DNA of 64,000 nucleotides from Gemmatimonadales bacterium (GCA_025927545.1 JAICLE010000004.1:20979-84978); one strand, 5' to 3'. Shown: positions 17,262 to 27,900, counted from the first letter of the stretch. Notes: a model not told the origin generated them from the sequence alone. Program-made: numbers and translations.

Positions 17262-17267
17262 AAGATA
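17262..17267 (-). promoter_or_regulatory. Candidate -10 hexamer (TATCTT) 6 nt before the A' permease
   Basis: TATCTT on the minus strand is separated from the ATG at 17255 by 6 nt, too close for a normal 5' leader. It sits inside an otherwise GC-rich gap next to the palindrome. No recognisable -35 is seen. If used, it would give a leaderless transcript of the second permease pair. Confidence 0.4.
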
Positions 17268-17270
17268 GAA

Positions 17271-17367
17271 GCGGTGAGCGGTAAGCGGTAAGCGGTGAGT
17301 GGTGACCCCGATCGCCCGCGTAGCGCGAGCACCTACCTCTCACCGCTTACCGCTCACCGCTCACCGC
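17271..17367. repeat. Palindrome of GCGGTGAGCGGTAAGCGG words between permease pairs
   Basis: Bases 17271-17299 and 17339-17367 are inverted copies over 29 bp with one mismatch, separated by 39 bp. Each arm is itself made of short tandem words (GCGGTAA, GCGGTGA). It fills the gap between the B permease stop (17371) and the A' permease start (17255), exactly the junction of the duplicated permease pairs. Confidence 0.88.
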
Positions 17368-17370
17368 GGT

Positions 17371-18633
17371 TTACTCGTATCGAAGCGCCTCCACCGGATC
17401 CATCCTCGACGCGCGGCTCGCGGGGTAGAGCCCGAACAGCACGCCGGTGAGGATGGAGGCGACCAGCGCGGCGATCACGGACCCGAGCGGCACCGCGGCC
17501 GGGATCGGGGAGAAGGTGCGGACGGCCCAGGCCACCAGGGCGCCGAGGGCCATACCGATCACGCAGCCCACGAGCGTGAGCGTGGCGGCCTCCACCAGGA
17601 ACTGGAACATGATCTCCCCCCGGGTGGCGCCGAGTGCCTTCCGGACCCCGATCTCGCGGGTGCGCTCGGTGACCGAGATCATCATGATCGCCACCACGCC
17701 CACGCCCCCCACCAGCAGCGCCACGCTCGAGAGCGCGATCATCACCACGAAGAAGGCGGCGGTGATCTTGTTGAAGGCGTCCAGCACCCGGTCCTGCGTC
17801 ACGATCGCGAAGTTGCTCTCGTCGGCGGGCCGGAGCCCGCGCTTGCTCCGAAGCGCGGCGGTGACCTCGTCCTGCGCCTCGAGGGTCGTGACCGAGTCGG
17901 TCGGCACCACGGCGACCTCCATCCAGCCACGCTCGAAATCGGTCACCTTGGTGAAGGTGGTGTGCGGCATGGCGAGGCGGGGGTCGTCGGCGTCGCTGAA
18001 CAGCGAAGCGGCCTCGGCGTGCAGCCCGATGACCTCGAACGGGACGCCGAAGATCCGGATCTGCTTCCCGATCGGGTCGCGGCCGGGGAACAGCGACTGG
18101 GCCAGCTTGTCGTTGATGATCGCCACCCGGGCGCTGGCCGCGTATTCGATCGGGGTGAAGTTCCGCCCCGCGAGGATGTCTCCGCCGTTTACCCGGGGCC
18201 ACGCGGGACTGAACCCGGCCATGCGCACGCTGCTGAGGGTGGTGCCCTCGAACGCTACCGGGCCCTCGGTGTACTCGCCGATGTTGATGTCGCGCACGCT
18301 CGGAAGCCGGCGGATCATCTCCGCCTCCTGGGTCGTGATCCACGGCATCCGGCGCCAGGGAGAGAGCTCGTCCGAGCCGTCGTCAATCTCGAGCCCGTCA
18401 CTGAAGTAGCGCTGGACGTAGAACGTCTTGGGTCCGGCCGCTTCGAGGATCGCCGTGATGCTGCGGTTGATGCCGGTGATGGCCGAGCCGATCGCGATCA
18501 CCACCGTGACTCCGATCGCAACGCCGAGGATCGTGAGGGCGGCGCGCACCTTGTTGGCGCGGAGCGCGTCGAGCGCGATGCCTACGCCCTCGGCCATCCG
18601 GCTCAGCAGCCCCGCCGGGCGCGCGGGACTCAC
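17371..18633 (-). CDS. MacB/LolCE-type ABC transporter permease (B copy)
   Basis: 420 aa from GTG 18633, which overlaps the upstream stop as GTGA and gives an N-terminus alignable with the B' copy; ATG 18597 is the alternative. Pattern: ALDALRANKVRAALTILGV (TM1), a periplasmic MacB_PCD domain with FYVQRYFSDG (compare FYVIRYFSQT in B'), then GVGVVAIMMISVTERTREIG, and the ending GLYPASRASRMDPVEALRYE. It probably heterodimerises with the A copy (18630-19871). Substrate unknown. Confidence 0.93.
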   Translation of the reverse strand: MSPARPAGLLSRMAEGVGIALDALRANKVRAALTILGVAIGVTVVIAIGSAITGINRSITAILEAAGPKTFYVQRYFSDGLEIDDGSDELSPWRRMPWITTQEAEMIRRLPSVRDINIGEYTEGPVAFEGTTLSSVRMAGFSPAWPRVNGGDILAGRNFTPIEYAASARVAIINDKLAQSLFPGRDPIGKQIRIFGVPFEVIGLHAEAASLFSDADDPRLAMPHTTFTKVTDFERGWMEVAVVPTDSVTTLEAQDEVTAALRSKRGLRPADESNFAIVTQDRVLDAFNKITAAFFVVMIALSSVALLVGGVGVVAIMMISVTERTREIGVRKALGATRGEIMFQFLVEAATLTLVGCVIGMALGALVAWAVRTFSPIPAAVPLGSVIAALVASILTGVLFGLYPASRASRMDPVEALRYE

Positions 18634-19871
18634 TCGGCCCTCAGCGCCACGATCGGGTCGAGCCGCGCGGCACGGCTCGCCGGGTACACCCCCGCTACGA
18701 CCCCCACCCCGACGCCGAGCACCAAGCCCACGACCACCGACCACGGCGCGACCGCCGCGGGGAGCGGGGTCGCCGCCTTGACCACGAACGCCAGCGCCAG
18801 TCCGAGCCCGATCCCGAGCAGCCCGCCCGCCGCGGAGAGCGTCGCCGACTCGACTACGAACTGGGCGAGGATGTCTCGCCGGCGGGCGCCGAGCGCCTTG
18901 CGCACGCCGATCTCACGGGTCCGCTCGCTCACGGCCATGAGCATGATGTTCATGATGACGATCCCGCCAACCACCAGGGAGATCGCGACCAGTCCGGGAA
19001 GGGCGACGAACAGGATCGCGGAGATCTTCCGCCACATTCCCAACGCGCCCTCCGCTGTCTGGAAATCGAAATTGTTCCCCTGCCAGGGCTTGAGCCCGCG
19101 GTGGCTGCGCATGATCGCCTCGGTCTCGGCCATGGCCTGCTGCATCGAGGTCGGATCGGCCGTTTTCACGATGAGCGCGTCGAGGATATTGATCGGGCAG
19201 ATCAGCCGCCGGCCCGGCGCGCTGAATGGCATCACGGCGAACTTGTCGAGCGAGAGGCCGAACAGCGCCCCCTGCTTTTCGACCACCCCGATGATGCGGT
19301 AGGGAAGGCCGCCGATCCGCACGGTCTTCCCCACCGGGTCCAGGTTCGGCAGGAGCCGTTGGGCGAGCTCGTACCCCGCGACCAGCACCGGCGCGGTGGT
19401 GGCCACCTCGGCCGGCGTGAACGCCCGTCCCGCGGTGATGCGGTAGTTTCGGATATCGAAGTAGCTCGCCTCGGTCCCGACCAGGTGGATGTCCTTCGCG
19501 GTCCTCCCCTCGTAGTGGACGGCGACCCGGTCTTCGCAGAACTTGGCAAAGCTCGCCGGCGTGCGGACCCGGCCGCGCACCTCGTCGGCGTCCGCGTAGC
19601 TGATGCGCGGCCGGCGGCGCCAGGCCAGCCAGGTCTCCTCGCTCACGTTGCCGCTGGTGATGCCGGGCCGCTGGCGCAGCTCGAAGGTGTTGGCCCCCAC
19701 GAGGGTGTTGGCGAACCGGTCGACCATGTAGCGGTTCATTCCCTGGACGATGGAGACGACCGCGATGAGAAAGGTCACCCCGATCAGCACGCCGATGAGG
19801 GAGAAGAAGCTCTTGAGCTTCTGCGCACGGATCGTCCGGAGGGCCAGCCGGACCGCCTCGAGCAGGCGCAT
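18630..19871 (-). CDS. MacB/LolCE-type ABC transporter permease (A copy)
   Basis: 413 aa. TM1 is in LKSFFSLIGVLIGVTFLIAV. The periplasmic region starts GANTFELRQRPGITSG. The C-terminal TMs include IVIMNIMLMAVSERTREIGV, and it ends VYPASRAARLDPIVALRAE. The start abuts the ATPase stop with no gap, so translation is coupled. It pairs by order and similarity with the downstream B copy; the A' copy at 16011 is its closest relative in the window. Confidence 0.93.
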   Translation of the reverse strand: MRLLEAVRLALRTIRAQKLKSFFSLIGVLIGVTFLIAVVSIVQGMNRYMVDRFANTLVGANTFELRQRPGITSGNVSEETWLAWRRRPRISYADADEVRGRVRTPASFAKFCEDRVAVHYEGRTAKDIHLVGTEASYFDIRNYRITAGRAFTPAEVATTAPVLVAGYELAQRLLPNLDPVGKTVRIGGLPYRIIGVVEKQGALFGLSLDKFAVMPFSAPGRRLICPINILDALIVKTADPTSMQQAMAETEAIMRSHRGLKPWQGNNFDFQTAEGALGMWRKISAILFVALPGLVAISLVVGGIVIMNIMLMAVSERTREIGVRKALGARRRDILAQFVVESATLSAAGGLLGIGLGLALAFVVKAATPLPAAVAPWSVVVGLVLGVGVGVVAGVYPASRAARLDPIVALRAE

Positions 19872-20570
19872 CTACGCCGCGGCGCCCCGGGTGAGCTGGT
19901 CGCTCTCGACCCGCCCGTCGCGCAGCACCACCACTCGCTCGGCGTGCGCCGCGATGTCGGGCTCGTGGGTCACCATGATCACGGTCTGGCCGCCCGCGTG
20001 GAGGTCGCCGAAGACCCGCATGATCTCCTCGCTCGTGGCGCTGTCGAGGTTGCCCGTCGGCTCGTCGGCGAGCAGGATCGAGGGATCGTTCACCAGCGCC
20101 CGCGCGATCGCGACGCGCTGGCGCTGGCCGCCCGACAGCGCGTTGGGACGGTGCTCCAGCCGGTTGGCGAGCCCCACCCGCTCGAGCGCTGCCACGGCCC
20201 GCTCGCGCCGCTCGCGCACCCGGGCGCCGGCGTAGACGAGCGGCAGCTCCACGTTGTGGAGCGCCGTGGCGCGGGGCAGCAGGTTGAATGTCTGGAACAC
20301 GAAGCCGATCTCCCGGTTCCGCACCCGGGCCAGCTCGTCGTCGGTGAGGCGGGAGACCTCCTGCCCGTTGAGCCAGTACTCGCCGCCGGTGGGTGTGTCG
20401 AGGCAGCCGAGCAGGTTCATCATGGTGGACTTGCCGGAGCCGGACGGGCCCATGATCGCGACATACTCGTTGCGCCGCACGTCCAGTGTGACGGTCCGGA
20501 GCGCGAGGATGCGCTCCTCACCCATCCGGTACTCCCGGCTCAGTTCCCGGATGCGGATCACCTCGCTCAT
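19872..20570 (-). CDS. ABC transporter ATPase, MacB/LolD type
   Basis: 232 aa. Walker [10 protein letters not shown] (about residues 40-48), Q-loop VFQTFNLLP, signature [15 protein letters not shown], Walker [14 protein letters not shown] and the H-loop VTHEPDIA are all intact. This is the stand-alone ATPase of the LolD/MacB group that drives mechanotransmission rather than classical transport. It is the only ATPase for four permeases in this operon. Its start overlaps the adaptor stop as ATGA. Confidence 0.95.
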   Translation of the reverse strand: MSEVIRIRELSREYRMGEERILALRTVTLDVRRNEYVAIMGPSGSGKSTMMNLLGCLDTPTGGEYWLNGQEVSRLTDDELARVRNREIGFVFQTFNLLPRATALHNVELPLVYAGARVRERRERAVAALERVGLANRLEHRPNALSGGQRQRVAIARALVNDPSILLADEPTGNLDSATSEEIMRVFGDLHAGGQTVIMVTHEPDIAAHAERVVVLRDGRVESDQLTRGAAA

Positions 20571-21841
20571 GTTTCGGCCGCCTTCCGCTTGGTGGTGTCG
20601 GCCGGGGTCACCCTGGCGCCGTCCCGGAGGTCCCGGATGGCCTGGTAGGTGCCGGCCACGATCGTCTCCCCTCCGCGGAGCCCGTCCCGGACCTCGAAGT
20701 ACTCGTCGCCGGCGATCCCCACCTTGACCGGCCGGAACGTGGCCTCGCCGCCCCGGACCACGAACACGCCTTCGGTCTCGTGCTCGGGCCGGCGGAGCCG
20801 GGTCGTGTCCACGTTGGGGTCCGACTCGTTCGGTAGCCGTTCGTCGTCCCGCACCGTGAGGGCGATGATCGGAATGCTGAGCACCTGGCTCCTCGTATCC
20901 GTCACGATCCGCGCGGTGCAGCTCAGGTCGGGCCGCACGTCGCGCGGCGGGTTTTCGAGCGTCACCTCGACGTCGAAGTCCACCGCCCGGTCGTTCGACC
21001 CCGAGGCGGTCTGAGTCGCCGTCAGCTTGGCGCTGTGGCTGATCTTGGTCACGCGCCCCACGAACGAGGTGTCCGGGTAGGCGTCGATCGTCACCTGCAC
21101 CGAGTCGTTCGGGGAGAGCCGCACGACGTCGGTCTCGTCCACCTGCACCTTCCCCAGGATGACCGACAGGTCGGCGATCGTCATCAGCAGGCCCGTCTCC
21201 CGCGAGAACGTTCCCGGCACCGCCACCTCGCCCTCCTCCACCGCGAGCCGCACGACCCGTCCGGTGATGGGAGAAGTCAGCCGGGTCTTGGCCAGGTTGT
21301 CGCGCGCTTCCTGCAGGCTGGCCCGCGACTGCTCGAGCTGGGCCCGGGTGGCCTGGTAGGTGGCCTGGGCCACCTCGTACGCGGTCTGCGCCTGCTCGGC
21401 CGACTCCGGCGTGATCAGGTTGGGCCCGAGCTGGCTGAGCTCGCGGGCGCGCTTCCAGGCCCGCTCGGCCTGGTCCAGGCTGGCCCGAGTCTGGGCCAGT
21501 GTCGCCTCGGTCGAGGCCACCACGCCCTGGGCCCGCGACACCGCCGCCTGGTACTGCGCCGGGTCGATCTGGAGCAGGAACTGGCCCTTGGTCACCCGAT
21601 CACCCTCGCGGACGGCAATCCGGATGATCCGGCCGGTGATGTCGGCGCTGATGTCCACCGAGGTCTTCGCCTCGATCTTCCCGCTCGCCGTCACGGCGCT
21701 CACGAGGTCGCGCCGCGTCACCTGCTCCATCCGCACTTCGGTGCCGGCGTGCTTCTTCCGGTTGATCCGGTAGGCCACGGTGCCACCCAGGACCAGCGCG
21801 ACCATGACGATGCCCAGCCCGATCTTCATCCCGCGCGACAT
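20567..21841 (-). CDS. MacA/HlyD-type periplasmic adaptor (efflux RND/ABC family)
   Basis: 424 aa. One N-terminal membrane anchor ([20 protein letters not shown]) is followed by a lipoyl half-motif ([20 protein letters not shown]). A long alpha-helical hairpin rich in Gln/Ala (residues about 90-190) comes next, then the second lipoyl half ([19 protein letters not shown]) and beta-barrel domains. It should bridge the inner-membrane permeases to TolC. Start 12 nt after the tolC-type gene, stop overlapping the ATPase start. Confidence 0.93.
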   Translation of the reverse strand: MSRGMKIGLGIVMVALVLGGTVAYRINRKKHAGTEVRMEQVTRRDLVSAVTASGKIEAKTSVDISADITGRIIRIAVREGDRVTKGQFLLQIDPAQYQAAVSRAQGVVASTEATLAQTRASLDQAERAWKRARELSQLGPNLITPESAEQAQTAYEVAQATYQATRAQLEQSRASLQEARDNLAKTRLTSPITGRVVRLAVEEGEVAVPGTFSRETGLLMTIADLSVILGKVQVDETDVVRLSPNDSVQVTIDAYPDTSFVGRVTKISHSAKLTATQTASGSNDRAVDFDVEVTLENPPRDVRPDLSCTARIVTDTRSQVLSIPIIALTVRDDERLPNESDPNVDTTRLRRPEHETEGVFVVRGGEATFRPVKVGIAGDEYFEVRDGLRGGETIVAGTYQAIRDLRDGARVTPADTTKRKAAET

Positions 21842-21853
21842 GTGCGTTCCTCG

Positions 21854-23380
21854 TTAGCGAAGGGGACGACCGACCGCCGCCTCGAGCGCCGCGATCGCCT
21901 TGTGATAGTCGTACACCGCATTGACGTAATCACCCTCGGCACGCTGCACCGCGTTCTGGGCATCCGACAGCTCCAGCGACGTTCCCGCGCCGAGCCGGTA
22001 GCGCTCCTGCGCCAGCCGAAGCTGGTCGCGGGCCGCTTCGCGGTTGGCGGCCTGGACCGCGATCGCCTGATAGGCGGTCTGGAGGCCGAGGTAGCGGGCG
22101 TGCACGTCGCTGCGGACCTGGAGCCGCCGGGCGCGGGCGCTCTCGTCGGCGTCCGCCTCCTGCGCTCGCGCCTGCGACAGCCGGAGCGAGCGGCCGAAGC
22201 CGGTGAAGATCGGGAGCGAGATCCGCAGGCTCGCCTGGAATGGCTGACCCGTGTAATCGAAGGGGAAGACGTTGTTCGCGTCGCGGATCTGGCGGCTCAC
22301 CGGGTCGAGCAACGCCGTGCCCCCATCGGTGAGCCCGGCGGAGGCGAAGCAGTTGTCGACGACGCCGCCCAGGGCGAGCGCGCTCCGGACCTGGTTGTCG
22401 TACTGACAGGCGGCGGCCTGCTCCCGAGCGCTCCCCAGTTGCTGGTCGAGCAGGAAGCCTTCGTTGGTGAACTGCTGGGTGAACCCGCTCCAGCCCGCCT
22501 GGACCGACAGGGTAGGGAGGAACTCGCTCTTGGCCGACCGCACGCCGTAGGAGGCCGCGGTCCGGCGGGCACGGAGTGATCGCAGCGCCGGGTTCTGCAC
22601 TTCGGCGAGGGCGAGCAGCGAATCGAGCTGGAAGGCCGGGGGCGTCACGGGGAACGAATCGCTCAGCGCGATCTGGTCCACGGGCACCGCGGGCTCGACG
22701 CCCATCCGGCGTAGAAGGTCCAGCTTGGCCTCGTTCTCCGCCTGGACCGCGCGGAGCAGCGCCACGTCGCTCTGCCCCTTGGCCACCTCCGCCTGCCGAA
22801 CATCGAGCAGCGTGGCCTGGCCGACCTTGTAGCGCGCATCCGCGAGCCGCAGGAACTCCGCGTTTCGCACTACCTGCTGCCGTGCCACCGCTACCTGCGC
22901 CGTCGCCTGCAGGGTGGTGAGATACTGGGTCTCGATCTCTACGCGGAGCGACACCCCCGCGCCGCTGATGTCCTCGTCCGTGGCGCGCTGCAGTGCCTTC
23001 TGCGTCGCGGGCGCGGTGAGCGTCCTTCCGTCCAGTTGCCACTGCAGGCTGAGGCTGTAGCCCGAGGTCACGAACGCCGAGGTCGGCCGGACGAAACCGC
23101 CCCCGAAATTGGATTGGCCCGAGCCGGTGTAGCCAAGATCGGAGCTGACGTTGAAGGAGGGGAGCAGGCTGCCGTAGGCGTTCCGGACGCCCCAGCGGGC
23201 GGGGCCGGCGTCGTTCAGCGTCTGCCGGTACGTGGGGCTGTTGGCGCGCGCCTGCCGCAGCGCCTCGTCGAGCGACAGGGTCACGGCGGGGACCGGCTGC
23301 AGGGCCGCCGTCGTGTCCTGCGCCGCCGCCAACCGGGGGCAGAACGCGAGCAGCGCGAGGAAGCCGTACGGTCGGATCAT
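21854..23380 (-). CDS. TolC-family outer membrane efflux protein
   Basis: 508 aa from ATG 23380, giving a signal peptide MIRPYGFLALLAFCPRLAAA; the ORF-track start adds 13 residues. The paired helical repeats typical of TolC begin SLDEALRQARANSPTYRQT, and the second repeat ends LEQDLSDAQ-like as SLELSDAQNAVQRAEGDYVN. A Cys pair in QAAACQYDN and VDNCFASAG may form a loop disulfide. First gene of the five-part export operon; the closest upstream gene (23504-24157) lies 123 nt away on the same strand. Confidence 0.92.
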   Translation of the reverse strand: MIRPYGFLALLAFCPRLAAAQDTTAALQPVPAVTLSLDEALRQARANSPTYRQTLNDAGPARWGVRNAYGSLLPSFNVSSDLGYTGSGQSNFGGGFVRPTSAFVTSGYSLSLQWQLDGRTLTAPATQKALQRATDEDISGAGVSLRVEIETQYLTTLQATAQVAVARQQVVRNAEFLRLADARYKVGQATLLDVRQAEVAKGQSDVALLRAVQAENEAKLDLLRRMGVEPAVPVDQIALSDSFPVTPPAFQLDSLLALAEVQNPALRSLRARRTAASYGVRSAKSEFLPTLSVQAGWSGFTQQFTNEGFLLDQQLGSAREQAAACQYDNQVRSALALGGVVDNCFASAGLTDGGTALLDPVSRQIRDANNVFPFDYTGQPFQASLRISLPIFTGFGRSLRLSQARAQEADADESARARRLQVRSDVHARYLGLQTAYQAIAVQAANREAARDQLRLAQERYRLGAGTSLELSDAQNAVQRAEGDYVNAVYDYHKAIAALEAAVGRPLR

Positions 23381-23503
23381 GGCAGGAGCCCTTTGTGGTG
23401 TGGGACGTGACCGGGCCACAATACGGCCGATCGTCGCCAGGGTTTCAGGTTGCGACGACAGTTCGAGGTCAGGGCTGTCGGAGAACGGCTTCGGGGAAGG
23501 GAA

Positions 23504-24157
23504 TTACTCGGCGCCTGCGCGGGTGACGATCGTGTTCCGCGCGGGCAGCTCGAGCCGCTCCAGCCGACCCTTTGCATCGGTGGCCAGAGTCCCCGCGATG
23601 TCGCCGGCCAGCGAAACGCGCGAGGCTCCGCCCGCGGTGCCGGACTCCCGCCGTGCGGTGATGGTCGCCCGCCGGCCGGAGCGGGGGAAGATCGCCGTCA
23701 GCGTCCGGCCCGCGGGCGTGGCGAGCTCCGCTACCGGCATGTACAGCGAGAACACCTGATCGTCGAGCAGGACCACGTCCGGCCCGCCCGGTAGCTCCCG
23801 CCCCGACTCGGAACCCCTGGCGACGGTGCGCACGATCAGCCGGGCGCCGGAGCCGGCGGCGAGGATGACGGTGACCGCGCCCTCGCTCTCCACGTCGAGC
23901 TGGAACTTGGCGAGGGCGGAGTCGGGCGTACGCTCGAGCGTCGCGGCGAGTCGGGTGGTCGGGCCGGTGGACGGATAGCGGGCGGCCGCGATGATGGTCG
24001 AGCCGGGCAGCCCGCGGGCGCGGGTGGGGCGAAGCGTGAACTCTTCGCGCCCGATCTCCTTGCCGCCCTGGCTGACCACCAGCTTGGTCTCCAGCGGCTC
24101 CTGCGTGCCCGTCCCGAGGAGGGGGAGCATCATCGTGAGAAGCAGTGCGCTTCGCAT
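23504..24157 (-). CDS. Secreted hypothetical protein
   Basis: 217 aa from ATG 24157 with GGAG 5 nt upstream; a GTG at 24172 would add five residues. The N-terminus (MRSALLLTMMLPLLGTGTQ) is a signal peptide. The rest is beta-rich (LETKLVVSQGGKEIGREEFT) with no cysteines or motif that I recognise. It lies between a creatininase-type gene (16 nt upstream, same strand) and the TolC operon. I cannot assign a function; a periplasmic or lipid-facing beta protein is the most that can be said. Confidence 0.68.
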   Translation of the reverse strand: MRSALLLTMMLPLLGTGTQEPLETKLVVSQGGKEIGREEFTLRPTRARGLPGSTIIAAARYPSTGPTTRLAATLERTPDSALAKFQLDVESEGAVTVILAAGSGARLIVRTVARGSESGRELPGGPDVVLLDDQVFSLYMPVAELATPAGRTLTAIFPRSGRRATITARRESGTAGGASRVSLAGDIAGTLATDAKGRLERLELPARNTIVTRAGAE

Positions 24158-24173
24158 GCCGTCTCCACTCACC

Positions 24174-24893
24174 TCAGGGTCCGGTGAGGCAGCTACTGAT
24201 CCGGTCGAGAATGAATCTATACAGCAGCTCCCCCTTTTGGGCGGACGCCAGACTGGGGAATCCGATCGAGCCGGGTGAGCCCTCGGGGAGCCGGCGACTG
24301 TGCCCCGGACGGTAGCGGGCCAGCATTTCCGGCGTGATGGCGAAGTCGCGCGCGAGATCCATGCGGACGGTGTCGGGGGCCAGGAAGAGGAGCAGCGACG
24401 TGTCGAGCTCGCCCCCCTGGATCGGCGCGCCGGGCCGCTCGAGCAGGGCCCCGAAGTCCAGGCTGAAGACGTCCATCACCTGCAGCGTGGCCTCGTCGGT
24501 CCGGACGGTGCTCAGCGCCTCGAGATGGGCCTCGCTGGCCTGAGCGGTCAGAATGATGAACTCGCGGACGCCTGCCCCCTCCTCCCAGGACTCGATAAGT
24601 TCGTTCATGACACGGTGCAGCGTGCGGCGCCGGAGCGTGGCGCCGCCCGGGAACGCGTGCGTCGGCGCGTGGACACCGTACTCCAAGGTGGGCGCCCGCA
24701 GGATCCCGAACTCCGCCGAAAGGTCGTCGGCGAGGTGCTCCACGATGATCGTGTCGCAACCGAGCGGCAGGTGGGGGCCATGCTGCTCGGTGGTGCCGAC
24801 GGGCACCACCATCCCGGGGCGCTCCTTCAGCCGCTCGCGCACCGCGCCCGGAGTCATCTCCTTTATCCGCCAGGGACGTCCCGCTTGAGTCAT
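24174..24893 (-). CDS. Creatininase / creatinine amidohydrolase family protein
   Basis: 239 aa from ATG 24893; the 437-aa ORF overlaps the divergent kinase gene and its first half is a shadow. The family metal ligands are visible in VPVGTTEQHGPHLPLGCDT (Glu, His, Asp) and, near residue 120, QASEAHLEAL. This amidohydrolase superfamily includes creatininase, MftE and riboflavin or F420-related enzymes, so the substrate is open. Divergent from the NtrY-like kinase with 18 nt between the starts. Confidence 0.83.
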   Translation of the reverse strand: MTQAGRPWRIKEMTPGAVRERLKERPGMVVPVGTTEQHGPHLPLGCDTIIVEHLADDLSAEFGILRAPTLEYGVHAPTHAFPGGATLRRRTLHRVMNELIESWEEGAGVREFIILTAQASEAHLEALSTVRTDEATLQVMDVFSLDFGALLERPGAPIQGGELDTSLLLFLAPDTVRMDLARDFAITPEMLARYRPGHSRRLPEGSPGSIGFPSLASAQKGELLYRFILDRISSCLTGP

Positions 24894-24911
24894 CGCGCGT
24901 GGTCGTGGGTG

Positions 24912-27900
24912 ATGGTGGTGATGGCACTGGTCGCCGCCTCGGCCGAATGGCTGCGCCGCCCCGCCTGGGGCTGGGTCGTGGCTGTGGCGCTCGCGCTGGC
25001 CGCCGTGCTGCCGCTTCTCCGCCCGCTCTCCGGGCGGTGGCGCGGCGCGCTGGCGGGGGCGCTCGCCGGGCTGCTCGTCGCGATGGTCGTTTCGGAGTGG
25101 CGCCTCTCGGCCATCGAGCACCACTGGCCCGACCAGCGCGCGCGGCGGGTCGAGGCGGCCTCCCACCGGCTCTCGGGTGATCTCCACGCCGCCTTCCGCC
25201 GGGCCGAACGGCTGGCACAGGCCGCCGCGTCCACCGGCGATACCGACCGCGAGGCCGCCTTCGCGGTGCTCGACCGGTTGATCCCCCGCGGCGGCCCCGA
25301 GATGAGCGTCGTCATCCTCGACGCGCACGGGCTCCCCTGGGCGTGGGCGGGCCGGCACCGGCTTCCACCCAGCGCGCTCAGCGATTCGATCGGTTCGCGG
25401 GCGACTGGATATTACGTCGAGCTCGAGGCCAGGCGCCACACCGGGGACGGCCGGCTCGCGGTGGCCGGCGTGCTCATCTGGGCACACCCGGCTGTTCCGG
25501 ACGGCGGCCGGAGCCTCGCCGAGCTCTTCCGGCGGCGCACCGAGGTGGGCCTCACCGTCTATCCGCCGGGCGCCGCACCGGACAGCGCCGACGTCTTCGA
25601 CTACGAGGAGCCCACTACGGCGGGCCCGCGCCTCCTATTCAGCGTGCGGCCGGTCCCGCCGGAGCAGGGGGCTGCCAAGGAACTGGCGTACCGGCGCGGC
25701 AGTCTGGCGGTCACGTGGCTGCTGCTCGCGGTGCTCGGGCTGGCGCTCGGAGCGGAGCGGCGGCCGGCGGAGCGCGTGGCCCTGCTCGCCGCGCTGGTGT
25801 GGCTCGCCGTGCGGGCCCCGGTCGGCCAGGCGCTCGGCCTGCAGCCGCTCTTCTCACCCGCGACGTTCTTCCGGCCGCTGCTCGGCCCGCTGTCCGGCTC
25901 GGCCGGCGTGCTGGCGCTCGCGTCCACGCTGCTCACGATCGGCGGCGTGTGGCTCTGGCGCCTGCAATTGCCGCGGCGGTGGCCGGGGATCGCACTGGGC
26001 GGCGCCCTGCTGCTCACGTCGCCCTACCTGATCAGCAGCCTGGGGCGCGGCATCACCCCACCGGCCGATGGCGTCTCGATCGGGCTGTGGTTGAGCTGGC
26101 AGCTCGCGCTGATGGTCGCCGCCGCCGCGCTCATCGTGCCGACGGCCGCGCTCTTCCGGGGCACGGCCCGCGATCGCCGGCGCTGGGGCCACATCGCGCT
26201 TGGCGTCGGCATCGCGCTCGCGGCGTCCGTCATCGGCGTGGCCGTCTGGAGCCCGCGCGGCGGCTGGCCCGGCTGGTACACGTTTCTCTGGACGCCGGCG
26301 CTCCTGCTGGTCACGTTGCCGGCCCCGCGCTGGGCGACGATTACCGGCATCGCGCTGGTGGCGGGGAGCGCGTCCGCGCTGGTGACCTGGGGCGCGGAGC
26401 TGGCCGGGCGGATCCAGGTGGCGCAGCGCGACGTTGCCCGCCTCGGAAACGAGCCGGATCCGCTCGCGGTCCCGCTGCTCGAACGGTTCGGCGAAGCCGT
26501 CCGCCGGAGCCCGCCACCCGCCACGGCGTCCGAGATGTACGCGCTCTGGCGCGGGTCGGCGCTGGGCACGCAGCAGTATCCGACGTCGCTCGCGCTGTGG
26601 TCGCCCCGCGGCGCGCTGCTCGACGAGCTCGCGCTCGATTCGCTCGACCTGCCGCCCTCGCTGCTCTCGAGCATGGTGCAGCGGCTGGGCCCGGCCGACA
26701 CTCTGCAGCTCGTGCAGACGCTCCGGGTCCCGGGCATCCACTATGTGCTCGTGGTGCGCGTCTCACCCGAGGAGGTCATGACGGCGGCCATCGGGCCACG
26801 GTCCGAGCTCGTGCTTCCGGGAAGGGTGGGGCGTTTGCTCGATCCCGGGAGCCCGCAATCGCCGCTCTACCGGCTCACGCTCAGTCCGCCGGCGGATCCG
26901 TCGGCCGCGGTGCCGGTTCCACGCTGGCGGCGCGAGGGGTGGTCGGTGCGAAACGAGTACCCGCTCGAGCTGCCGGGCGGCCGGCGCACGGTGCACGTGG
27001 CCATCGACCTGCGGGGCCCGCTCCCGCTCTTCGTTCGCGCCGTGCTGGTCGTGCTGCTGGACGCGGCCGTGCTCGCGCTGCTGTGGTTCGTGGCCGAGCT
27101 GATCGCCGGTGCCCGGCTCCGACGGCCGCGGTGGCGCAGCCTCATTCGCTCGTTCCGGATCCGGCTGGCGGTCACCCTGGGCGCCTTCTTCCTGGTGCCG
27201 GCCATCGGTTTCACCGCCTGGAGCTTCGCCCGCCTGGCCCAGGAGGTCCAGCGCAGCCGCGACCTGCTCATCACCCAGACGTTGCGCGACGCGGTCCTCA
27301 CCGCGGGGGAACTGGTCCGGGGCGGCAGCCCCGCGCCCGATGAGCGGCTGCGCGAGCTGAGCCGGCGGATCGACGCCGACCTGGCCCTCTACCTCGGCGG
27401 CCGCCTGGCGGGAACCAGCACGCAGGTCCTGGAAGACCTCGGCGTCATGCCGCAGCTCATGGATCCGGAGGCGTACACCGCCCTCGCCCTCGGCGGAGAC
27501 CTGGAGATCACGCGCGACGGCTCGATCCCGGCGCTCGCGGAGCGGGTGGGCTACCGGGTTCTCCAGCCCGGGAGCCCGACCGACATCAGCGTGCTCGCTA
27601 CGCCGCAGCTCGCCGACGACTCGTCGCTCGCCGTGCGGCAGCTCGATCTCGCGCTCGTGCTCCTCCTCACGACCCTGATCGGTGTCGCGGCGGCGGTGGT
27701 GGGCGCCCAGCGAGCCTCGCGCGCGCTCTCGCGTCCCGTCGCCGAGCTCCGCCGCTCGGCGCTCGCCCTCGGCCGCGGGCAGCCCATGCCCGCACACGCG
27801 GGCAGTCCGCCGCTGGAATTCGAGCCCGTGTTCGGTGCCTTCGAACGGATGGCGGCGGATATCCGTTCCAGCCAGCACGCTCTGGAGGAAGCGCGGCGAC

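Noticed and set aside
17271-17367. CRISPR-like array
   Set aside because: The repeats are 7-9 nt words without regular spacers, arranged as an inverted pair, and no cas genes are near.
17299-19302. 667-aa plus-strand ORF over the permeases
   Set aside because: Antisense shadow, His/Arg/Asp-rich; the permease frames carry the family signatures.
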